41,596 nt of DNA from an uncultured Mediterranea sp. (GCA_946056155.1 CAMGIP010000007.1:1-41596); one strand, 5' to 3'; numbered from the stretch's first letter, positions 34,179-41,596 are shown. The notes: generated from the sequence alone by a model not told the origin. Numbers and translations: made by a program.

Positions 34179-35693
34179 ATGATAAAGAAAGTTTTGATTG
34201 CCAACCGTGGCGAGATAGCGGTGCGCATCATGCGCTCCTGCCGCGAAATGGGCATACTCACGGTAGCCGTATTCTCGGATGCCGACCGCACTTCACACCA
34301 TGTGGCGTATGCAGACGAAGCCTACCCTTTAGGGGCTGCAGCCGCCAAAGAGAGTTACCTGAATATTGAGAAAGTGATTGCCACCGCCAAGCAGTGCGGA
34401 GCAGATGCCATCCATCCGGGCTACGGCTTCCTCTCGGAGAATGCCGCCTTTGCCCGTCGCTGCCGTGAGGAGGGCATTGTATTCATCGGTCCGGCTCCAG
34501 AGACCATGGAAGCCATGGGCGACAAGATTGCAGCCCGCCAGCGAATGATTGCTGCCGGAGTACCTGTTGTACCGGGCACGGAACAACCCCTGCAGAGTGC
34601 CGAAGAGGCCTTGGAGGTGAGCGACCGCATAGGCTATCCCGTGATGCTGAAGGCATCCATGGGAGGAGGAGGCAAAGGTATGCGCCTGATCCACAGTCGA
34701 GATGAAGTAGTAGAAGCCTACAACTCGGCCCGCTCTGAGTCGATGTCATCCTTTGGGGATGATACGGTCTATATCGAGAAGTTTGTGGAGGAGCCGCACC
34801 ACATCGAGTTTCAGATTCTGGGCGACAACCATGGTCACGTGATACACCTCTTCGACCGCGAGTGTTCGGTACAACGCCGCAACCAAAAGATAGTGGAGGA
34901 GAGTCCCTCCCCCTTCCTTACCCCTGAACTGCGCAAGGAGATGGGCGAGAAGGCAGTGGCCGCAGCCAAGGCGGTCAACTACAGCGGAGCCGGCACCATT
35001 GAGTTTCTGGTGGACAAGCACCGCAACTTCTACTTCCTGGAGATGAACACCCGTCTGCAGGTGGAGCACCCCATCACAGAAGAGGTGGTGGGTGTGGATT
35101 TGGTCAAGGAGCAGATTCGCATTGCCAATAACGAGGAGCTGCACCTCAAGCAGGATGAGCTTTTCCAACGCGGACATGCCATCGAGTGCCGTATCTGTGC
35201 CGAGGATACCGAGAACAACTTCATGCCCTCGCCGGGCATCATCAAGCAGCTCACCGAACCCAACGGCATCGGTGTACGCATCGACAGCTATGTCTATGAG
35301 GGCTACGAAATTCCCATCTACTACGACCCGATGATAGGCAAACTCATTGTCTGGGCCACCACCCGCCAATACGCCATCGAGCGTATGCGCCGTGTGCTCT
35401 ACGAGTACAAGATTACCGGTCTGAAGACCAATCTGGCCTACCTGAAGCGCATCATGCACGTGCCTGACTTTGTGCGCGGCGAGTACAATACCCTCTTCAT
35501 TGCCAAGAACGCCCGTATGCTGGTGCGCAACAACGGCAGCAACGAAGAGATTGAAAACATCGCCATGATAGCGGCCTATATGGACTACTTAGTCAACCTC
35601 GAAGAGAACAGCCCGGCCAACCGGCTCACCGACAGCCGACCCATCAGCCGTTGGCGCGAGTTTGGCCTGCAAAAGGGAGTATTGAGAATCTAA
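34179..35693 (+). CDS. accC: Biotin carboxylase subunit of an acyl-CoA carboxylase
   Basis: The 504-residue ATP-grasp enzyme carboxylates the biotin on its carrier protein using ATP and bicarbonate. It has the N domain KKVLIANRGEIAVRIMRSCREMG (about residues 3-25), the glycine-rich loop MLKASMGGGGKGMRL (about 157-171) and the active-site EMNTRLQVEHPITEEV (about 287-302). The frame is open to 34026, but MIKKVLIANRGEIA from the ATG at 34179 is the proper start; the upstream part is leader. Next come a biotin carrier and a carboxyltransferase, so all three functions of a propionyl-CoA-type carboxylase are here. The C-terminal ~50 residues beyond the usual bacterial AccC length hint at subunit contact. 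Confidence 0.94.
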   Translation: MIKKVLIANRGEIAVRIMRSCREMGILTVAVFSDADRTSHHVAYADEAYPLGAAAAKESYLNIEKVIATAKQCGADAIHPGYGFLSENAAFARRCREEGIVFIGPAPETMEAMGDKIAARQRMIAAGVPVVPGTEQPLQSAEEALEVSDRIGYPVMLKASMGGGGKGMRLIHSRDEVVEAYNSARSESMSSFGDDTVYIEKFVEEPHHIEFQILGDNHGHVIHLFDRECSVQRRNQKIVEESPSPFLTPELRKEMGEKAVAAAKAVNYSGAGTIEFLVDKHRNFYFLEMNTRLQVEHPITEEVVGVDLVKEQIRIANNEELHLKQDELFQRGHAIECRICAEDTENNFMPSPGIIKQLTEPNGIGVRIDSYVYEGYEIPIYYDPMIGKLIVWATTRQYAIERMRRVLYEYKITGLKTNLAYLKRIMHVPDFVRGEYNTLFIAKNARMLVRNNGSNEEIENIAMIAAYMDYLVNLEENSPANRLTDSRPISRWREFGLQKGVLRI

Positions 35694-35721
35694 CCGTCAC
35701 CATCACAGCAGTTTTATTTTT

Positions 35722-36240
35722 ATGGAAATACATATAGGAGAACGCGTGGCAGACGTCACGCTGATAAGCAAAGAGGGCAACAAGGTGCAGCTGAGCATTG
35801 ACGGTGTGCCCTACGAAGTAGATATCGTCATGGCCGAGAACGGCAGTTGCTCCATCCTCCACAACGGCAACTCATTCAATGCCGGACTGGTGAAGGGCGA
35901 AGGGGGCAAGAGCTACGACATCAGCATGTTCTACCGTTCGTATCACGTAGATATCGTAGATACTCAGGCCAAGTACCTGCACATGCGCAAGAGCGCGGAA
36001 GAGAAGCAGGAGAACAAGCTGGTGGCTCCCATGCCGGGCAAAGTGGTGAGCATCCCCGTCCAGGTAGGCGACCGCTTGGAGGCAGGTGACATTGCCATCG
36101 TGCTGGAGGCCATGAAGATGCAGAGCAACTACAAGGTAACCGCCCCCTGTATCGTAAAGCAGATTCTCGTGGCAGAGAATGACCCCGTGAGCGCCAACCA
36201 GACCCTCATCGAACTGGAACTGGTCGAAGAGGATAAATAA
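35722..36240 (+). CDS. Biotin carboxyl carrier protein
   Basis: This 172-residue protein carries the biotin that shuttles carboxyl groups between the two neighbouring enzymes. The C-terminal biotinyl domain (about 98-168) has the attachment motif EAMKMQ with K132 as biotinylated lysine, preceded by VAPMPGKVVSIPVQVGDRLEAGD. The N-terminal ~95 residues form a small extra domain that probably docks the carrier to the carboxylase, as in propionyl-CoA carboxylases, in place of the Ala/Pro-rich linker of AccB or decarboxylase carriers. It lies 28 bases after the biotin carboxylase and 45 before the carboxyltransferase. Confidence 0.94.
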   Translation: MEIHIGERVADVTLISKEGNKVQLSIDGVPYEVDIVMAENGSCSILHNGNSFNAGLVKGEGGKSYDISMFYRSYHVDIVDTQAKYLHMRKSAEEKQENKLVAPMPGKVVSIPVQVGDRLEAGDIAIVLEAMKMQSNYKVTAPCIVKQILVAENDPVSANQTLIELELVEEDK

Positions 36241-36285
36241 TGTGAAAAACAATAGATACAACAAGGTTAGCAAAACCATCCGACA

Positions 36286-37821
36286 ATGAAGACAAAAGAA
36301 GAGATATATGCACGGTTCGAGGAGATGGACCGCAACGCTTCCTTAGGAGGAGGCATAGAAAAGATTGAGAAACAGCATGCTGCCGGCAAGATGACTGCCC
36401 GCGAACGCATTGAGATGCTTCTGGACAAGGGCACCTTCTGCGAGATGGATAAGTTCGTAGGCCACCGTTGCCACGACTTTGGCATGGAGAAGAAGCAGAT
36501 AGCCGGCGACGGCATGGTGACGGGCTATGGCAAGATTGATGGCCGCCCCGTCTTTGTCTATGCCTACGACTTCACCGCCCACGGCGGCTCGCTGAGCGAG
36601 AGCAACGCAGCCAAGATTGTGAAGGTGCAGCAGATGGCACTCAAGACCGGTGCACCCGTCATCGCCCTCAACGACTCAGGTGGTGCACGCATCCAGGAAG
36701 GAGTGAACAGTCTGGCCGGCTATGCCTCCATCTTCTATCAGAATACCATCGCCTCAGGTGTGGTACCTCAGATTTCGGCCATTCTCGGTCCCTGTGCCGG
36801 TGGAGCCTGCTACTCCCCTGCCCTGACCGACTTCATCTTCATGGTGAAGGAGCAGAGCCACATGTTCATCACCGGTCCCGATGTGGTGAAGACCGTCACC
36901 AACGAGGTGGTGGATAAGGAGACACTTGGCGGTGCCGACACCCACAGCAGCAAGAGCGGTGTGGCCCACTTCATGTGCAACAACGAGGAGGAGACGCTGA
37001 TGAGCATCCGCGAACTGCTCAGCTTCATCCCGGGCAACAACATGGAAGATGCCCCCATGGCCGCCTGCAGCGATGACATCCACCGCGTCACGGAGGCACT
37101 GCAGAATGTCATTCCCGACGATCCCAACCTCCCCTACGACATCAAGGAGATTATCGCCCCTGTGCTTGACAACCAGTACTTCTTCGAGGTGCAGCCCCAC
37201 TTTGCCAAGAATGTGGTGATTGGCTTTGGCCGTCTCGGTGGCCGTTCAGTAGGTATTGTAGCCAACCAGCCCGCCTGCTTAGCCGGTGTACTTGACATCG
37301 ATGCCAGCGACAAGGCCGCTCGCTTCATCCGCTTCTGTGACTGCTTCAACATCCCCCTCATCACCTTCGAGGATGTCCCCGGCTTCCTGCCCGGCACCCA
37401 GCAGGAGCACCACGGCATCATCCGTCACGGAGCCAAGATTGTCTATGCCTATGCCGAGGCTACCGTACCCAAGATTACCCTCATCACCCGCAAAGCCTAT
37501 GGTGGCGCCTACATCGTCATGTCAAGCAAGCCCACCGGAGCCGATGTCTGCCTGGCCTATCCGCAGGCCGAGATTGCCGTCATGGGTGCTGAAGGAGCAG
37601 TAAACATCCTCTACCGTAAGGCATCACCCGAGGAGAAACAGGCCATTATCCAGGAGTATGAAGAGAAGTTCTCCAACCCCTATCGTGCCGCTCAACGGGG
37701 ATATATCGACGAGATTATCCTGCCTCGGGATACCCGCTTCAAGCTGGTGCAGGCCTTAGAGATGGCACACAACAAGAGCCAGAGCAATCCGCCCAAAAAG
37801 CATGGCAACATGCCGCTCTAA
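36286..37821 (+). CDS. Acyl-CoA carboxylase carboxyltransferase (propionyl-CoA carboxylase beta / methylmalonyl-CoA decarboxylase alpha family)
   Basis: The 511-residue protein has two crotonase-like halves. The acyl-CoA-binding half carries GGARIQEGVNSLAGYASIF (about residues 131-149) and GPCAGGACYSPAL (167-179); the carboxybiotin half carries DVPGFLPGTQQEHHGIIRHGAKI (about 364-386) and KAYGGAYIVMSSK (about 404-416). It transfers the carboxyl group between carboxybiotin and propionyl-CoA or runs the reverse. With a dedicated biotin carboxylase and carrier but no OadG/OadB-like membrane subunits in the operon, an ATP-dependent propionyl-CoA carboxylase is more likely than a sodium-pumping decarboxylase. 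In Bacteroidetes this connects to succinate-propionate metabolism. Confidence 0.94.
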   Translation: MKTKEEIYARFEEMDRNASLGGGIEKIEKQHAAGKMTARERIEMLLDKGTFCEMDKFVGHRCHDFGMEKKQIAGDGMVTGYGKIDGRPVFVYAYDFTAHGGSLSESNAAKIVKVQQMALKTGAPVIALNDSGGARIQEGVNSLAGYASIFYQNTIASGVVPQISAILGPCAGGACYSPALTDFIFMVKEQSHMFITGPDVVKTVTNEVVDKETLGGADTHSSKSGVAHFMCNNEEETLMSIRELLSFIPGNNMEDAPMAACSDDIHRVTEALQNVIPDDPNLPYDIKEIIAPVLDNQYFFEVQPHFAKNVVIGFGRLGGRSVGIVANQPACLAGVLDIDASDKAARFIRFCDCFNIPLITFEDVPGFLPGTQQEHHGIIRHGAKIVYAYAEATVPKITLITRKAYGGAYIVMSSKPTGADVCLAYPQAEIAVMGAEGAVNILYRKASPEEKQAIIQEYEEKFSNPYRAAQRGYIDEIILPRDTRFKLVQALEMAHNKSQSNPPKKHGNMPL

Positions 37822-37896
37822 GGCATGAAAATCAAGTTATTACAGGTACATAACTTTTTTTCAGTAAATTGATGCCGACGAAAGGGTGAAAAAGTA

Positions 37897-37904
37897 TAAC
37901 TTTG
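37897..37904 (+). promoter_or_regulatory. Bacteroidetes -7 box for the DUF1846 gene
   Basis: TAACTTTG matches TAnnTTTG, 62 bases before the ATG at 37967; a TTG at 37869-37871 could be a -33 remnant at long spacing. The preceding 145-base gap has no other feature. Confidence 0.55.
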
Positions 37905-37966
37905 TGCGTTTTTTGAAAAGAGACGAAACAAAAAGTGCATAACTATATAAAGTAAGAGAATAGCAT

Positions 37967-39442
37967 ATGACAACGGGATTTGATAATGAGAAGTATCTCA
38001 AGATTCAATCTGAACACATCAAAGAACGCATTTCCCAGTTTGGGGATAAGTTGTATCTTGAATTTGGAGGAAAGCTCTTTGATGACCATCACGCCAGCCG
38101 CGTGCTGCCGGGCTTCCAGCCGGACAGCAAGCTACGTATGCTCCTTCAGCTGAAGGACGATGCTGAGATTGTGATGGTTATCAATGCAGTAGATATCGAC
38201 AAGAACAAGATGCGCGGCGACTTGGGCATCACCTATGACAAGGATGTCATCCGCCTGCGCGACGAGTTCACCTCCTGTGGACTGTACGTCAGTTCGGTAG
38301 TCATCACCCACTTCAACGGCCAGTCCAGTGCTGTGGCCTTCCGTGAGCGTTTGGAGCGCATGGGCGTGAAGGTGTATTATCACTACATGATAGAGGGCTA
38401 CCCGACCAATGTGGCCTTGATTGATTCTGACGAAGGATTCGGCAAGAACGATTATGTCGTCACCACCCGTCCGTTGGTGGTCGTGACTGCTCCTGGTCCC
38501 GGTAGCGGCAAGATGGCGGTCTGCCTCTCCCAGCTCTACAATGAGAACAAGCGCGGGGTGAAGGCCGGTTATGCCAAGTTCGAGACCTTCCCCATCTGGA
38601 ACATCCCCTTGAAGCACCCGGTGAACGTGGCCTACGAAGCGGCTACAGCCGACCTCAATGACATGAACATGATTGACCCCTTCCATCTGGAAGCGTACGG
38701 CAAGACCACGGTCAATTACAACCGCGACATTGAGATTTTCCCCGTGCTGAATGCCATTTTCGAGGGCATCTACGGTGAGAGCCCCTACAAATCGCCCACC
38801 GATATGGGAGTGAACATGGCCGGCTACTGCATCTCGGATGACCTGGTATGCCGCGAAGCCTCCAAGCAGGAGATTATCCGCCGCTACTACTCAGCCATCG
38901 TCTCCTTGGCTGAAGGAAAGGACAATGCCTCAGAGGTGAACAAGATTGCATTGCTGATGAGTCAGATGCGCCTCACCACCTCCGACCGCAAGCCGACAGT
39001 GGCTGCCAAAGGCCGCATGGACAGTGCCGGCACCCCGACCGCAGCTATCCAACTGCAGGATGGCACGCTGATTACCTCAGAGACCAGTGCCCTGCTCGGT
39101 CCCTGTGCCGCCCTGCTGCTCAATGCGATGAAGCATCTGGCAGAGATAGACCACAGCATAAAGCTGATACCTCAGAATATGATCGAACCTATCCAGCGGA
39201 TGAAGACCTCCTTCCTCCACGGAAACAATCCCCGACTGCACACGGACGAGGTGTTGGTAGCCCTTGCGGTACTGAGTCAGCACGACGAGAACTGCAAACG
39301 AGCCTTGGACTCCCTGCCCCTGTTGGATGGTTGCCAGGTACACGTGACCACCATGCTGAGCGAAGTGGACCGCAAGATCTTCAAGAAGTTGGGTTGTGAC
39401 GTCACCTTCGACCCCATCAAGAAGTCGAGACAAAAGGCATAA
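37967..39442 (+). CDS. DUF1846 domain-containing protein
   Basis: The 491-residue protein matches the DUF1846 family, widespread in anaerobes. The N-terminus MTTGFDNEKYLKIQSEHIKERI is highly conserved in the family. A P-loop-like APGPGSGKMA is at about residues 175-184, and the stretch GYAKFETFPIWNIPLKHPVN follows, both typical. It is predicted cytoplasmic with no membrane segment. Structures of family members exist, but I know of no established reaction, so no function is assigned. It has its own -7 box and a strong terminator 22 bases after its stop, so it is a single-gene unit. Confidence 0.93.
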   Translation: MTTGFDNEKYLKIQSEHIKERISQFGDKLYLEFGGKLFDDHHASRVLPGFQPDSKLRMLLQLKDDAEIVMVINAVDIDKNKMRGDLGITYDKDVIRLRDEFTSCGLYVSSVVITHFNGQSSAVAFRERLERMGVKVYYHYMIEGYPTNVALIDSDEGFGKNDYVVTTRPLVVVTAPGPGSGKMAVCLSQLYNENKRGVKAGYAKFETFPIWNIPLKHPVNVAYEAATADLNDMNMIDPFHLEAYGKTTVNYNRDIEIFPVLNAIFEGIYGESPYKSPTDMGVNMAGYCISDDLVCREASKQEIIRRYYSAIVSLAEGKDNASEVNKIALLMSQMRLTTSDRKPTVAAKGRMDSAGTPTAAIQLQDGTLITSETSALLGPCAALLLNAMKHLAEIDHSIKLIPQNMIEPIQRMKTSFLHGNNPRLHTDEVLVALAVLSQHDENCKRALDSLPLLDGCQVHVTTMLSEVDRKIFKKLGCDVTFDPIKKSRQKA

Positions 39443-39463
39443 TCACAATACATACAAAAACAT

Positions 39464-39504
39464 TTCCGGGCCGCTATGGGTAACCAGAGTGGCCCGGAAG
39501 TTTT
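39464..39504 (+). terminator. Rho-independent terminator of the DUF1846 gene
   Basis: TTCCGGGCC (39464-39472) pairs perfectly with GGCCCGGAA (39491-39499), the loop can pair further (TGG/CCA), and GTTTT follows. Confidence 0.92.
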
Positions 39505-39550
39505 ATATCGGAGCTACACGTTCACGAAACGAGTGTGGAAAACTGATATT

Positions 39551-39640
39551 TCAGAGAAGATATACTTCTCGGGCCAAGTAAGTATATCTTCTCCGGCAAG
39601 GTAAGTATATCTTCTCTGAAAAGTAAGTACTACTTCAGAA
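39551..39640. repeat. 23-bp-period repeats with an inverted copy
   Basis: Three adjacent 23-base units (39572-39594, 39595-39617, 39618-39640) share the core AAGTAAGTATATCTTCTC, the last being degenerate. The 17-base sequence TCAGAGAAGATATACTT (39551-39567) is the exact reverse complement of 39603-39619, so the array can fold into a long hairpin. Confidence 0.88.
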
Positions 39641-39653
39641 ATCTCAGGTCATT

Positions 39654-39672
39654 ACAATTTTCCTTTTTATAG
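39654..39672. repeat. 19-base direct repeat, left copy
   Basis: ACAATTTTCCTTTTTATAG is found here and again, identical, at 39895-39913. The 222 bases between the copies contain no recognisable gene. This could be a remnant of an inserted or duplicated segment. Confidence 0.75.
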
Positions 39673-39894
39673 ACAACGTGCTGTGCACGTTCAGCACTCG
39701 ATGTGCGCTCGTAAAAGTGTGGAGAACAATGAGTGAACATTGAGTAATCATCGTGCGCTACACGAACAAGCTTCAAGACAAGACTGGCCAGTATTATGTG
39801 TGGTGCTTTGCAACCCCAGTTTGCTGACCACTGGCAGTAGATTCTTGCCGAGGGAGTTTCTGACTGCAATAGCTTCAGATGCCTTCATCTACCC

Positions 39895-39913
39895 ACAATT
39901 TTCCTTTTTATAG
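39895..39913. repeat. 19-base direct repeat, right copy
   Basis: This is the identical second copy of the 39654-39672 sequence, ending 73 bases before the HTH pseudogene. Confidence 0.75.
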
Positions 39914-39986
39914 CAGTTATTTTGCGCAAATCTGCATTTATATCGATTATTTTTGTAATTTTGCTCATACAAAGTAGATTTTTACC

Positions 39987-40098
39987 ATGGCAACATTAAA
40001 TCGCATAAAAAGTTGTCTTTGCAGAACGTAATCTAGACAACAACTGGCTATCCGACATACTCGGCGTGACATATCACGGTAATAAAGCATGTAGGTAG
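39987..40098 (+). pseudogene. Remnant of an XRE-type HTH regulator, frameshifted
   Basis: Starting at ATG 39987 the sequence reads MATLNRIK; the frame then breaks in a run of five A's. Skipping one base gives VVFAERNLDNNWLSDILGVT, which matches the first half of small Bacteroidetes HTH proteins of the type NRIKVVLAEKxxTNKWLAEQLG. The second frame stops at TAG 40096-40098, well short of the usual ~65 residues. Both the frameshift and the truncation argue for a dead gene. Such regulators often sit beside recQ-like or mobile genes. A -7-like TAATTTTG (39956-39963) precedes it. The assignment rests on a short match. Confidence 0.6.
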
Positions 40099-40152
40099 TA
40101 ATAAAAATTGAAAAAACGATAAAAGTACATTTCATAACACCGTCATAGTAAC

Positions 40153-40438
40153 ATGGACAAAGCGCAACAGATACTGAAGTCGGTTTACGGTTATGACACC
40201 TTCCGCCCCTTGGAGAAAGACATCATTGATTATGTTGTTTCGGGGCATGATGCGCTCGTGCTGATGCCTTCAGGTGGAGGAAAATCCATCTGTTATCAGA
40301 TTTCGGCTTTGGTGCTTGATGGTGTTGCCATGGTGGTATCTCCGCTAATATCGCTGATGAAGGCTCAATCCGTTCAAGGTTAAGAAAAATGGGATTAATG
40401 TAGAAAGAGAATCATGTCCATCTGGAGTAAAATCATAG
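40153..40438 (+). pseudogene. recQ: Truncated RecQ helicase remnant
   Basis: ATG 40153 starts a good RecQ N-terminus: MDKAQQILKSVYGYDTFRPLEKDII, then Walker A MPSGGGKSICYQI (residues 38-50) and VVSPLISLMK (61-70). A normal RecQ would continue DQVxxLRKNGINV. Here the frame reads AQSVQG and stops at 40381, while another frame carries on with KVKKNGINVERES and stops at 40438. So the gene is frameshifted and lacks everything past the first ~80 of ~600 or more residues, including the DEAH box, second RecA domain, RQC and HRDC. Its tail overlaps the start of the next gene at 40414. The Walker A peptide reads PSGGGKS where PTGGGKS is usual. Confidence 0.8.
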
Positions 40439-41596
40439 AATCTGTAGGCGGTATTGTTTCAGCTTATGCCAATGAGGAGGTGCCGCGCGATGCGTCCAAA
40501 TATGCCCTTGTAGATTGCGAGGTAGGCATGAAAGACAAGCGGGTTCATGATATTGGAGTTTTGCGGTGGGATGGTGCTGTTTTTCATTCTGCCAACAAAC
40601 ATGCCATGAAGCAATTTCTGGATGGTGTGGATTATCTCTGCGGTCACAACATCATCCATCACGATGCAAAATACCTGTTTGGGGAAAGCTTCAAGAAATG
40701 GGCTTTGGTAGACACTCTGTACGTTTCTCCATTATTATTCCCAGAACGGCCTTACCACCGATTGCTGAAAGATGATAAGTTGATGAGCGAGCAGATGAAC
40801 AATCCGGTAAATGATTGCGAGAAAGCTCGTGATTTGCTGATGGAGGAGGTAACGGCATGGAAGGCACTCTCTGAGAGAAAACAGGTCATCTATACGACGC
40901 TGCTGCATAACGTTCCAGAATTCCGGGGATTCATTGCTTTTGTTGGTGCAAAGGCGGTGGATATAGTACAAATACCCGAATTGGTTCGTGAGGAATATAA
41001 AGGTAAAATCTGCGAGCATGCGGATGTGGCAGGTATCATGATCCAACAACCTACAGAATTGGCATTTGCGCTGGCGCTTATAGACACGGCGGATTATCGT
41101 TCGGTCACTCCACCATGGGTGCTTCATACCTATCCGAACGTGGAGAATGTAGTACGTCTGCTCAGACACACGCGATGTGAGGAAGGATGCCCATATTGCC
41201 ATCGAGACCTTGATGTTCACCACAATCTGAAACTGTTCTTTGGCTATGACCAGTTCCGCACCTACGAGGACGAGCCGTTGCAAGAGAAGGCTGTAAGGGC
41301 AGCTGTAGAGGGAAAGTCGCTGTTGGCCATATTCCCTACGGGTGGAGGAAAATCACTTACGTTTCAGTTGCCGGCCTTGATGGAAGGCCGTACGGTACAC
41401 GGACTCACGGTGGTCATTTCGCCTCTGCAGTCACTTATGAAAGATCAGGTGGATAACCTTGCCGAACGAGGCATTGCGGATGCTGTTACTATCAACGGAC
41501 TGCTCGACCCTATCAGTCGTTCTCTGGCCATAGAGCGCGTGCAGGATGGCGATGCTTCGTTGCTGTATATTGCGCCCGAGATGCTTCGCTCGAAGA
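40414..41596 (+). CDS. DEDD 3'-5' exonuclease-RecQ family helicase fusion (3' truncated by window)
   Basis: The frame is open from ATG 40414 to the window end (394 codons). An in-frame TAA at 40396-40398 limits the start, and no other ATG lies between. Residues ~28-150 look like a DEDD exonuclease: YALVDCEVG (D34, E36), CGHNIIHHDAKYL (D84) and NNPVNDCEKARDLL (D134 or D140), with Asn where DEDDh enzymes have His. A middle domain follows, ending in a cysteine cluster CEEGCPYCH (C255, C259, C262). Then a RecQ-type helicase begins: FFGYDQFRTYEDEPLQEKAV, Walker A PTGGGKS (308-314), VVISPLQSLMKDQVDNL and LLYIAPEML. Nuclease plus RecQ helicase in one chain suggests DNA repair or anti-DNA defence. 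The remaining helicase parts lie outside the window. Confidence 0.87.
   Translation, partial: MSIWSKIIESVGGIVSAYANEEVPRDASKYALVDCEVGMKDKRVHDIGVLRWDGAVFHSANKHAMKQFLDGVDYLCGHNIIHHDAKYLFGESFKKWALVDTLYVSPLLFPERPYHRLLKDDKLMSEQMNNPVNDCEKARDLLMEEVTAWKALSERKQVIYTTLLHNVPEFRGFIAFVGAKAVDIVQIPELVREEYKGKICEHADVAGIMIQQPTELAFALALIDTADYRSVTPPWVLHTYPNVENVVRLLRHTRCEEGCPYCHRDLDVHHNLKLFFGYDQFRTYEDEPLQEKAVRAAVEGKSLLAIFPTGGGKSLTFQLPALMEGRTVHGLTVVISPLQSLMKDQVDNLAERGIADAVTINGLLDPISRSLAIERVQDGDASLLYIAPEMLRSK

Larger units (their letters stand above)
39443..39986. other. Decayed, repeat-rich region without genes
   Basis: After the DUF1846 terminator this stretch holds a 23-bp-period repeat array with an inverted copy (39551-39640), a 19-base direct repeat pair (39654-39672 and 39895-39913) and small inverted repeats (e.g. 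CGTGCTGTGCACG near 39677). No reading frame looks real; base composition is more AT-rich than the genes to the left. A -7-like TAATTTTG is at 39956-39963, just before the HTH pseudogene. Confidence 0.75.

Noticed and set aside
39630..39869. Minus-strand frame of 79 codons in the decayed region
   Set aside because: It has no recognisable motif or promoter and spans the direct-repeat segment; probably chance.
40153..40438. Programmed frameshift in recQ
   Set aside because: The alternative frame stops after about 20 codons and the rest of RecQ is missing, so decay is simpler.

Overview
The window looks like a chromosomal segment from a gut-type member of the Bacteroidales (Bacteroides/Phocaeicola/Prevotella-like). 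The evidence is a complete SusC/SusD polysaccharide-utilization locus driven by a hybrid two-component system, Bacteroidetes-only families (DUF4290, a DUF4738-type lipoprotein), Bacteroidetes -7 promoter boxes (TAnnTTTG) ahead of several transcription units, almost no Shine-Dalgarno sequences, and a fused glutamine-dependent NAD synthetase. No IS element, CRISPR array, rRNA or tRNA gene was seen.

Layout. 1-659: the 3' end of pyruvate:ferredoxin oxidoreductase with a clear terminator. 660-1080: repeat-rich gap. 1081-3296 (minus): yicC-gmk-nadD, with a 61-bp tandem repeat between gmk and nadD. 3394-9868 (plus): housekeeping genes tsaB, a DUF4290 gene, rimM, an M23 peptidase, dxr, rseP and a lipoprotein; two gaps in this run are filled with repeats. 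9908-11839: nadE, which meets the PUL head-on at a bidirectional terminator. 11998-23574 (minus): the PUL, in transcription order hybrid sensor/regulator, GH5 endoglucanase, SusC, SusD, surface glycan-binding lipoprotein. 23684-27166 (plus): M15 D-Ala-D-Ala dipeptidase, aroC, M20 peptidase. 27151-28930 (minus): a sialidase-like lipoprotein and a Sua5/YciO protein. 29176-33947 (plus): LacI regulator, GPH/MFS sugar transporter and GH65 phosphorylase. 34179-37821 (plus): the three parts of a biotin-dependent acyl-CoA carboxylase behind a strong leader hairpin. 37967-39442: a DUF1846 protein. 39443-41596: a decayed region with repeats, a frameshifted HTH regulator, a truncated recQ, and a nuclease-RecQ helicase gene running off the end.

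How the genes work together. The PUL should sense an imported oligosaccharide through the periplasmic propeller of the hybrid sensor and activate GH5-susC-susD-SGBP from a promoter just upstream of GH5. GH5 would cut a beta-glucan-type polymer, and the Sus proteins would bind and import the pieces. The separate lacI-MFS-GH65 operon is built for cytoplasmic uptake and phosphorolysis of an alpha-linked disaccharide such as maltose. The carboxylase operon belongs to propionyl/methylmalonyl-CoA metabolism.

Most worth a second look: (1) the GH65 enzyme has Gly at residue 487, where the family's general-acid Glu is expected; (2) the last gene joins a DEDD-type 3'-5' exonuclease to a RecQ helicase, a WRN-like layout, next to a broken recQ and a broken HTH gene; (3) paired LacI-type operators 21 bp apart; (4) a long hairpin in the leader of the carboxylase operon; (5) several unrelated intergenic repeat families, including a 34/16-bp mosaic array and 23-bp-period arrays. 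I did not see a clearly new multi-gene system that is complete inside the window; the best candidate starts at 40414 and is cut by the window edge.
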